A DNA stretch of 19,650 nucleotides, taken from contig CAIVQM010000200.1 in the NCBI GenBank assembly GCA_903908025.1, positions 1 to 19,650 on the forward strand, given 5' to 3'. Under the pieces are notes generated by a model, which saw nothing but the letters and a program-made list of their open reading frames with translations, was not told the origin of the DNA and ran no database searches. Positions 14,096 through 19,650 of the stretch are shown one piece after another. The position numbers and the translations under genes were made by a program. Position 1 is the first letter of the stretch. Each line of letters opens with the position of its first letter. This stretch comes from an uncultured bacterium (GTDB lineage: Bacteria; Actinomycetota; Actinomycetes; S36-B12).

Positions 14096-14731
14096 TCAGC
14101 CGAACAGTGCGCTGCCGTACTTCAGCACGATCATCGCGATGAGGATCGCGAAGATCACGATCACGCCGAGGGTGTCCGCACCCGCATGGAGCCACGACGA
14201 GAGCCACGTGTAGGTGCGCTGGGACAGCCCGAGGTTGTTGTCGAGGATGTTGACGCGCAGCAGGCTGGTGAACACCGTGGTGGTCGTCAGGGTCACCAGC
14301 AGGCACCACGGGCACAGGGCCCCGATGACGAAGTAGGACTCGTAGAAGAGCCAGAAGGCGAACAGCAGGCCGATGAGGTAGACCACCTGGGCCGAGTTCA
14401 TGAACCACCGGGGGAAGCGCGTGCCGCCCAGGGCCGCGACGGCGATCGTGATCACCACGGGCTCGGCAATCAGGCCCAGGTAGGCGTTCGGGAAGCCGAG
14501 GAGGCTGGCCTGCCAGGAGGCGCCGACGGTGCCACAGGACAGCACGGTGTTGATATTGCAGCTCAGGTCGGCGAGCGGGTCCTTGGCGAGGGCGATGGCC
14601 TCGACGGACAGCACCAGGGCGGCGACCAGGCCGATCAGCGAGGAGACGAGCATCTCGGTGTAGGTCCAGCGGTAGCGGACCGGCCCGGTGACGAATGGCT
14701 CGGGTCGGGGGTCGAGGGTCTCAGTGCTCAC
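14096..14731 (-). CDS. Vitamin K epoxide reductase (VKOR) family membrane protein
   Basis: Bacterial VKOR reoxidises DsbA-like oxidases and passes electrons to quinone, driving disulfide formation outside the membrane. From the GTG at 14731 the protein has 211 residues with about five hydrophobic segments. The loop cysteines are Cys58 and Cys66 (LSCNINTVLSCGTVG), and the active-site pair is Cys140xxCys143 (GALCPWC) at the start of a helix. The block SCGTVGASWQASLLGFPNAYLGLIAEP matches the family. No thioredoxin domain is fused, so a separate DsbA-like partner is needed and none is in this window. The GTG is chosen because TACGCT lies 6 nt upstream; the open frame reaches 14773, but those 14 extra residues are not family-like. 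It is convergent with the broken nucleotidyltransferase (15 bp gap). Confidence 0.9.
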   Translation of the reverse strand: MSTETLDPRPEPFVTGPVRYRWTYTEMLVSSLIGLVAALVLSVEAIALAKDPLADLSCNINTVLSCGTVGASWQASLLGFPNAYLGLIAEPVVITIAVAALGGTRFPRWFMNSAQVVYLIGLLFAFWLFYESYFVIGALCPWCLLVTLTTTTVFTSLLRVNILDNNLGLSQRTYTWLSSWLHAGADTLGVIVIFAILIAMIVLKYGSALFG

Positions 14732-14737
14732 CCGGTG

Positions 14738-14743
14738 AGCGTA
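14738..14743 (-). promoter_or_regulatory. Candidate -10 element of the VKOR gene (leaderless)
   Basis: The minus strand reads TACGCT, then 6 nt, then the GTG start. It fits TANNNT at leaderless distance and decides the start codon. No -35 is evident. Confidence 0.42.
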
Positions 14744-14817
14744 CGTGGTCGCATCGGACGTGGCCCACCTCACATGCTCGGGCCGACCGGCACGGTCCTT
14801 CGGCCCTATCCGCGGGT

Positions 14818-14829
14818 ACCCCCGGGGGT
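14818..14829. other. Perfect 12-bp palindrome upstream of ppdK
   Basis: ACCCCCGGGGGT is self-complementary and centred about 18 bp before the ppdK ATG. It may be an operator half-region, may affect translation, or may be simple GC-rich sequence. No Shine-Dalgarno is clear between it and the ATG; a TTGGGT hexamer lies 6 nt before the start. Confidence 0.3.
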
Positions 14830-14841
14830 TTGGGTTGACCC

Positions 14842-17580
14842 ATGAGTCCTTCCAACAAGTCCAAGTCGCACTCCTACGTCTACGACTTCTCGGAGGGGGA
14901 TCGAACCAAGCAGGACCTCCTGGGCGGCAAGGGCGCGAACCTCGCCGAGATGACCCGGATGGGGCTGCCGGTTCCGCCCGGCTTCACCATCACGACGGAG
15001 GCGTGCCGGTACTTCCTCGAGCACGGCCATGATCCGCAGGGCCTGTCCGCGCAGATCGCACAGCATGTGAGCCAGCTCGAGGACGAGATGGGCCGCAAAC
15101 TGGGGGACCCGGAGTACCCCCTGCTGGTATCCGTGCGCTCCGGCGCGCGCTTCTCGATGCCGGGAATGATGGAGACCGTCCTCAACATCGGCCTGAACGA
15201 TGCGAGTGTCGCGGGCCTGGCGCGGCACGCGGACGACGACCGCTTCGCGTGGGACTCCTACCGTCGGCTGATCCAGATGTTCGGCAAGACCGTGCTTGAT
15301 CTGCCGGGCGACGATTTCGAGCACGCCCTTGAGCAGATGAAGGAGAGCGCGGGCGTCACGACCGATGTCGACCTGCCCGTCGAGGCACTGCGCCGGCTCG
15401 TCGATGTCTACAAGGCGATCATCCGCGAGGAGACCGGGCACGAGTTCCCGCAGGACCCCTCTCAGCAACTCGATCTGGCGATCCGTTCCGTCTTCCACTC
15501 CTGGAATACCGACCGCGCCCGCCTCTACCGCCGGCAGGAGCGGATCCCGCACACCCTCGGCACGGCCGTAAATGTGCAGGCGATGGCCTTCGGCAACGCA
15601 GGCACGGGCTCAGGTACCGGCGTCGCCTTCACCCGCGACCCCGGTTCGGGCGCGCGCGGTGTCTACGGCGACTACCTCGCCGATGCGCAGGGCGAGGACG
15701 TCGTCGCCGGTATCCGCAACGCGAGTCCGCTGGACGAGCTCGGGAAGACCGACCCCGACTCGTACAAGCAGCTGCTCGACATCATGAGCACTCTCGAACT
15801 GCACTACCGCGACCTCTGCGACATCGAGTTCACGGTGGAGCGCGGCAAGCTCTGGATGCTGCAGACGCGCGTGGGCAAGCGCACCGCCGGTGCCGCGTTC
15901 CGCATCGCCGTGCAGCTCGTCGACGAGGGCGTCATCTCGATGGACGAGGCCCTCATGCGAGTCAACGGTCACCAGCTCGGCCAGTTGATGTTCCCGCGGT
16001 TTGCTCCCACCGAGGCGCACGCGCAGATCGCCAAGGGCATGAACGCATCACCCGGTGCCGCTGTCGGGCGCGTCGTCTTCGACTCCGCCACCGCTGTCAC
16101 GTGGGCTGCGGCTGGTGAGCGCGTCATCCTCGTGCGCCGCGAGACCAACCCCGACGATCTCGAGGGCATGATTGCGGCCGCTGGCATCCTGACCAGCCGC
16201 GGTGGCAAGACATCGCACGCGGCGGTCGTTGCGCGCGGCATGGGCAAGACGGCCGTCTGCGGCGCGGAGTCCCTCGATGTTGATACGAAGGGCCGACTGA
16301 TGACCACGTCAGCAGGCGACACCGTGAAGGAGGGCGACGTCATCTCCATCGACGGGACCACCGGTCAGGTGTTCCTCGGAGAGGTGGCCGTCATCCCCAG
16401 TGCCATCGTGACGTACTTCGAGGCCGGCCTGGATGCGGGCCTCGAGATGGCGGACGAGGAGACGGCCGAGTTGATCCGCGCCGTCGACCGCATCATGCAG
16501 CACGCCGACAAGGCCCGACGACTGCGTGTTCGCGCCAATGCCGACACTCCGCCGGACGCGGTCCGCGCTCGGCACATGGGTGCCGAGGGCATCGGCCTGC
16601 TGCGTACCGAGCACATGTTCCTCGGTGAGCGGAAGACCTACGTCGAGCGGCTGATCCTCGCCGACGACGAGGCCGACCGGAAGGCGGCTCTCGAGGCGTT
16701 GCTGCCGCTTCAGCGCAAGGACTTCATCCGGATCCTCGAGGCGATGGACGGCCTGCCGGTCACCATCCGCCTGATCGATCCGCCGCTCCACGAGTTCCTG
16801 CCCGACCTCACCGAGCTCGCGGTGCGCGTCGCGCTCGCAGAGGCGCGCGGCGAGGACGTCGAGGCCGACCTGCGCCTGCTGCAGGCCGTCAACCGACTGC
16901 ACGAGCAGAACCCGATGCTCGGCCTGCGCGGTGTGCGTCTCGGGCTCGTCCTGCCCGGGCTGTTCGCCCTGCAGGTCCGCGCGATTGCCGAGGCCGCATG
17001 CTTCCGGCAGCGGATGGGCGGCGACCCGCGGGCGGAGATCATGATTCCGCTCGTCGGCTCGATCCAGGAGCTCGAGCTCGTGATCGACGAGGCCGCCGGC
17101 GTCCTCAAGGAGGTGGCCGATGCGAACGGCTGCACCCTGCGCTTCCCGATCGGCACGATGATCGAGCTGCCGCGTGCAGCGCTCACGGCTGGCCAGATCG
17201 CCGAGGCGGCGGAGTTCTTCTCCTTCGGGACCAACGACCTCACGCAGACCACCTGGGGCTTCAGCCGCGACGATGTCGAGGCGGCGTTCTTCTCCGCGTA
17301 CCTGGAGAAGGGTGTGTTCGGCGTCTCGCCGTTCGAGTCGATCGACCGTGAGGGTGTCGGCGAACTGGTGCGCATCGCGGTCAAGAAGGGTCGCGCGAAG
17401 CGGCACAACCTGCACTGCGGGGTCTGCGGCGAGCACGGTGGCGATCCGGACTCGATCCACTTCTTCGACGAGGTCGGGCTCGACTATGTGTCCTGCTCGC
17501 CGTTCCGCGTGCCGGTGGCGCGACTGGAGGCCGGCCGGGCCGCCCTCGCACGGCACGTGGGGCGCAGCGACACCCGCTGA
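14842..17580 (+). CDS. ppdK: Pyruvate, phosphate dikinase
   Basis: This enzyme interconverts pyruvate, ATP and phosphate with PEP, AMP and pyrophosphate, allowing PEP synthesis or PPi-linked glycolysis. The 912-residue length is normal. The N-terminal ATP-grasp part carries GGKGANLAEMTRMGLPVPPGF (28-48), SVRSGARFSMPGMMETVLN and GNAGTGSGTGVAFTRDP. The swivelling domain has the phosphorylated His459 in GGKTSHAAVVARGMGKTAVCG. The C-terminal PEP/pyruvate barrel has GLLRTEHMF and the catalytic Cys862 in CGVCGEHGGDP (859-869). An SGxGTGVAFTRDP-type pattern and the CGEHGGDP ending separate it from PEP synthase. No regulatory protein gene (PDRP) is beside it. A long hairpin follows the stop. Confidence 0.96.
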   Translation: MSPSNKSKSHSYVYDFSEGDRTKQDLLGGKGANLAEMTRMGLPVPPGFTITTEACRYFLEHGHDPQGLSAQIAQHVSQLEDEMGRKLGDPEYPLLVSVRSGARFSMPGMMETVLNIGLNDASVAGLARHADDDRFAWDSYRRLIQMFGKTVLDLPGDDFEHALEQMKESAGVTTDVDLPVEALRRLVDVYKAIIREETGHEFPQDPSQQLDLAIRSVFHSWNTDRARLYRRQERIPHTLGTAVNVQAMAFGNAGTGSGTGVAFTRDPGSGARGVYGDYLADAQGEDVVAGIRNASPLDELGKTDPDSYKQLLDIMSTLELHYRDLCDIEFTVERGKLWMLQTRVGKRTAGAAFRIAVQLVDEGVISMDEALMRVNGHQLGQLMFPRFAPTEAHAQIAKGMNASPGAAVGRVVFDSATAVTWAAAGERVILVRRETNPDDLEGMIAAAGILTSRGGKTSHAAVVARGMGKTAVCGAESLDVDTKGRLMTTSAGDTVKEGDVISIDGTTGQVFLGEVAVIPSAIVTYFEAGLDAGLEMADEETAELIRAVDRIMQHADKARRLRVRANADTPPDAVRARHMGAEGIGLLRTEHMFLGERKTYVERLILADDEADRKAALEALLPLQRKDFIRILEAMDGLPVTIRLIDPPLHEFLPDLTELAVRVALAEARGEDVEADLRLLQAVNRLHEQNPMLGLRGVRLGLVLPGLFALQVRAIAEAACFRQRMGGDPRAEIMIPLVGSIQELELVIDEAAGVLKEVADANGCTLRFPIGTMIELPRAALTAGQIAEAAEFFSFGTNDLTQTTWGFSRDDVEAAFFSAYLEKGVFGVSPFESIDREGVGELVRIAVKKGRAKRHNLHCGVCGEHGGDPDSIHFFDEVGLDYVSCSPFRVPVARLEAGRAALARHVGRSDTR

Positions 17581-17605
17581 TCTCGGAATCTCGCGACAGC
17601 GATCC

Positions 17606-17645
17606 TCTGCCGAACGGCCCGCCATCGCTTCTGCCGAACGGCCCG
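17606..17645 (+). repeat. Direct repeat of 16 bp after ppdK
   Basis: TCTGCCGAACGGCCCG occurs at 17606-17621 and again at 17630-17645, 24 bp apart start to start. The second copy forms the left arm of the adjoining hairpin. The first could pair with the same right arm instead. Confidence 0.8.
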
Positions 17646-17694
17646 TCGTGGCTGGGTTCAAGGCCCGCGAACCAGCCATAACGGACCGTTCGGC
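17633..17694 (+). repeat. Long imperfect inverted repeat between ppdK and ydcF-like gene (terminator or REP-like element)
   Basis: The left arm starts GCCGAACGG (17633-17641) and the right arm ends CCGTTCGGC (17686-17694). Pairing continues inward with CCGT/ACGG, then TGGCTGG (17649-17655) with CCAGCCA (17672-17678), then TTC with GAA across one bulged G. This gives about 23 pairs, with two C-A mismatches and one G-U, and a loop of about 9 nt. It lies 52 bp after the ppdK stop and has no U-tract. It is longer and more perfect than a normal terminator, and its arm is duplicated just upstream, so a palindromic repeat family is possible. Confidence 0.7.
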
Positions 17695-17748
17695 GTATGA
17701 GCGGTGTCGGAACCGAGTTACGCCTGTGGTCCGTGTGACGATTGGGGC

Positions 17749-18423
17749 GTGAGCGCACCGACCTACGCGGCTGCCGACGCGCGGGGTCGGAGCACCGACA
17801 GCGTGTCGATCCTGGTCATGCCGCGTACCGCGCGGGGTGTTGCCACCGCCTCGTTCACGCTGCTGTTCGCGCTGGCGCTCATGCTGCCGGTCGGGGCCGC
17901 ACTGCAGATCGTGCTCAGTGCCCAGCTCGACGACCGCACTCCGACTCAGGCGATCATCGTGCTGGACCCGGCCCGCTACTGGGGCGACTCAACTCCGGTG
18001 CTGCAGGCGCGACTTGCGCACGCTGCGGATCTCTACCGAGACGGTGTGGCACCGGTGGTGATCGTCACGGGTCCGCGGCGGTCGGCCGCCGTCGATCGCT
18101 ACGAGCTGATGGCGCATGGCGTCCCCGCTCGCGACATCGTCGCCTTCCAGACGGGCAACGACACCGTCGGATCACTCGAGGTGGTGGCTGGCGTGATGCG
18201 CGATCTCGGCTGGTCCGCCGCCACCGTCGTCACCGACCCGGCCGCGTCTGCGCGGGCCCAGGCCACCGCTTCGGCGCTGGGGATCGACGCGCACATGTCA
18301 CCAACGGATGTCGGCGCCGGGACGGCACTGACATCGGAGTACGTCGGGCGGGAGACGTTGGCGCTCCTTCGCCACCACGTCGTGACGCGCTGGTCGCTTC
18401 CGGAGATCATCCGCTCCCGGTAG
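17749..18423 (+). CDS. YdcF/SanA (DUF218)-type membrane-anchored protein
   Basis: From the GTG at 17749 this has 224 residues: a short N-terminus, one hydrophobic anchor at about 32-56, then a soluble alpha/beta domain of the DUF218 type. Typical features are QAIIVLDPARYWGDSTPVLQARLAHAADLYRDGVAPVVIVTGPR and, later, VPARDIVAFQTGNDTVGSLEVVAGVMRDLGWSAATVVTDP. Canonical members have VLGGG at the first strand and TGG..SEA later; here they are VLDPA and TGPRRSAA, so the site is altered. Family members are linked to envelope functions, mostly uncharacterised. An upstream in-frame GTG at 17704 adds 15 residues, and an ATG at 17818 would remove 23. GACGAT lies 6 nt before the 17749 GTG. Its last 17 bases overlap the end of the convergent tlpA-like gene. 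Confidence 0.75.
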   Translation: MSAPTYAAADARGRSTDSVSILVMPRTARGVATASFTLLFALALMLPVGAALQIVLSAQLDDRTPTQAIIVLDPARYWGDSTPVLQARLAHAADLYRDGVAPVVIVTGPRRSAAVDRYELMAHGVPARDIVAFQTGNDTVGSLEVVAGVMRDLGWSAATVVTDPAASARAQATASALGIDAHMSPTDVGAGTALTSEYVGRETLALLRHHVVTRWSLPEIIRSR

Positions 18424-18988
18424 TCGGTTCTGCCGCGACGGCCGCGATGATGCTCGACAGTTCCTGCTGGTCCGCCTCGCCGATGATGCGCGCGGCGATG
18501 CGCCCGTCGCGATCGATGACCACCGTGCTCGGGATGGCGGTGGGTGGAACCCCAGGGATCGTCGCGAGGATGCTCCCCTCGGGATCGACGATGCTCGGAT
18601 AGGTCATCCCGAGGTCCTGCTCGAATGCGGCCGCCGCGGCCGGATCGTCACTCACGTCAAGTCCGACGACCGCGACCTGAGCCGGATCTGACTGCTCGGC
18701 GATCGCGACGAAAGCCGGTACCTCGTCGCGGCAGGGTGCGCACCAGGATGCCCACGAGTTGAGGACGACAACCCGGCCGAGCAGGTCGCTGACGGCGACG
18801 GTGTCGCCGTCCGTCGTGGGCCCGCTGACCGGCGGCAGCGGTTCGCGCTCATCGGGCGCGAAGACCGTCGTGCCGACGAGAGTCGAGGGCGGGGCATCGC
18901 GCCCACACCCAGCGACGGGCGCGGCCAGGCACAGGGCCAGCGCGATGAGCAGCGCCGGCGTTCGACGGGTCAGCGCGACAGCGCTCAT
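18407..18988 (-). CDS. TlpA/ResA-like thioredoxin-fold lipoprotein
   Basis: This 193-residue exported thiol-disulfide protein has an N-terminal signal with lipobox VAGC (Cys28). A linker follows, then a TlpA/AhpC-TSA-like thioredoxin domain with SWASWCAPCRDEVP: active cysteines Cys83 and Cys86. The cis-proline is in TAIPST (Pro153), followed by VVIDRDGRIAARIIG. Such proteins keep apocytochrome or Cu-site cysteines reduced during cytochrome c or oxidase maturation. Its ATG overlaps the stop of the CtaG-like gene by 4 bp, supporting a role in oxidase assembly (inference). The frame is open upstream, but the signal peptide fixes MSAVALTRRT as the start. It converges on the ydcF-like gene with a 17-bp overlap. 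Confidence 0.88.
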   Translation of the reverse strand: MSAVALTRRTPALLIALALCLAAPVAGCGRDAPPSTLVGTTVFAPDEREPLPPVSGPTTDGDTVAVSDLLGRVVVLNSWASWCAPCRDEVPAFVAIAEQSDPAQVAVVGLDVSDDPAAAAAFEQDLGMTYPSIVDPEGSILATIPGVPPTAIPSTVVIDRDGRIAARIIGEADQQELSSIIAAVAAEPTTGSG

Positions 18989-19650
18989 GTCGTGCTCCTC
19001 GCCAGTTCGGCGTCGAGGCGACGGCCCTTGCGCTCCTCGTCGGTGAACCACTGGGCGGCAGCGACCATCATCCAGAACGAGTCGACCACCATGACAAGTG
19101 CCCACATCAGACCGCCAGCCAGCTGCTGATCGGCCAACGGATCAAGTCCGAAGGGGCGAGGGCGGTCGAAGAAGGGGTAGAGCAGCGTGGGTGCGAAGTA
19201 GATGACGGCCCCGGTGATCGCCTCGGGAACCATCATCAGGGCCAGGGACACCAGCCGGAAGGCATGGGTGGGCCTTTGCGGCTGGAGGTTGGAGCCGATC
19301 AGGGGGAAGTAGTAGAGAACGGCGACCACGAGGAACAACGGCTGCTCGATGAAGTAGTCGCCGTCGTGGTTCGACAGTGCCCAGCCGTAGAACGGTGTGA
19401 AGTGCGCGCCCAGCAGTACCCCGGCGAACAGCGCCCAGGTCAGGTAGGGGTTGGTCAGCAGCCGGACGGCCCGGCTCCGCAGGATCGGGACGATCCACCG
19501 GCGTCGCGTTGCCCCGGAGCTGGCGGCGAATGCCAGGGTCACGGGATTGCCGAGCACGAGCAGTGGCGCGGCCGCCATCATCACCAGCAGGTGCTGGGTC
19601 ATGTGCGCCCAGAAGAAGGTGTGCGACCACGCGGGCAGCGGCCCGAGGTA
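18985..19650 (-). CDS. CtaG-like cytochrome c oxidase assembly protein (5' end beyond the window)
   Basis: The frame enters from the right edge and reads YLGPLPAWSHTFFWAHMTQHLLVMMAAAPLL, characteristic of the caa3-type CtaG family (HMxQHLLL). The 221 visible residues contain several hydrophobic segments, further His residues (LGAHFTPFYGWALSNH) and a C-terminal WFTDEERKGRRLDAEL tail. The actinobacterial form is often a longer protein, sometimes fused to a CopD domain, and that part would lie outside. The role would be copper delivery to cytochrome oxidase. It is followed directly by the TlpA-like gene (ATGA overlap), consistent with a respiratory assembly operon. An internal ATG at 19602 is not the true start because the upstream residues are family-like. 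Confidence 0.85.
   Translation of the reverse strand, partial: YLGPLPAWSHTFFWAHMTQHLLVMMAAAPLLVLGNPVTLAFAASSGATRRRWIVPILRSRAVRLLTNPYLTWALFAGVLLGAHFTPFYGWALSNHDGDYFIEQPLFLVVAVLYYFPLIGSNLQPQRPTHAFRLVSLALMMVPEAITGAVIYFAPTLLYPFFDRPRPFGLDPLADQQLAGGLMWALVMVVDSFWMMVAAAQWFTDEERKGRRLDAELARSTT

Noticed and set aside
16309..17679. Open frame of 456 codons on the minus strand within ppdK
   Set aside because: It is the complement of the conserved ppdK barrel; its His/Asp/Gln-rich composition is a shadow of ppdK codons and it has no start signal.

Overview
The window is high-GC, gene-dense chromosomal DNA with many 4-bp stop/start overlaps, GTG starts and short intergenic gaps. The order recO-uppS-zur-znuBCA-glyS-dusB-ppdK resembles the conserved housekeeping neighbourhood of Actinomycetota (Streptomyces-like order, from memory), so I read it as a core segment of an actinobacterial chromosome. 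No genus can be assigned from this sequence. There is no rRNA, tRNA, CRISPR, insertion sequence or phage gene. No stretch over 300 bases lacks a gene; the longest non-coding gap is about 170 bp, after ppdK.

Left third (1-8715): a possible gene start leaves the left edge on the minus strand. An AI-2E-family permease (minus) is divergent from recO-uppS (plus). A compact minus-strand zinc operon znuA-znuC-znuB-zur meets uppS tail to tail; every junction in it is an ATGA overlap. Its promoter has a consensus -35 lying inside a Zur-box-like palindrome, so Zur probably represses its own operon together with the zinc importer. Next come a small membrane protein (minus), then an ABM-domain protein, a phosphoribosyltransferase-like protein and glyS (all plus).

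Middle (8716-12966): a minus-strand pair consists of a 14-TM-type drug exporter followed by an RCK-2TM-RCK protein whose pore loop lacks a K+ filter. It is divergent from dusB, with a perfect 15-bp palindrome between the starts and a GC hairpin after dusB.

Right third: a two-gene island (XRE-type regulator plus a DUF6036-like nucleotidyltransferase) sits between dusB and a VKOR gene. The nucleotidyltransferase is broken by what looks like a deletion with a frameshift, so this is probably a decayed toxin-antitoxin-like module. Then come VKOR (minus), ppdK (plus), a long imperfect hairpin with a repeated arm, a YdcF/DUF218-type protein (plus), and a minus-strand pair: a CtaG-like membrane protein cut by the right edge and a TlpA/ResA-like lipoprotein. 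VKOR, TlpA and CtaG together suggest an aerobe with extracytoplasmic thiol chemistry and cytochrome c oxidase assembly.

A recurrent feature is a -10-like hexamer (A at position 2, T at position 6) placed 6-7 nt before the start codon of about eight genes. This is the geometry of leaderless transcripts. The most interesting unexplained items are this start architecture, the hairpin/repeat after ppdK, the broken regulator/nucleotidyltransferase module and the degenerate channel. I found no convincing wholly new multi-gene system.
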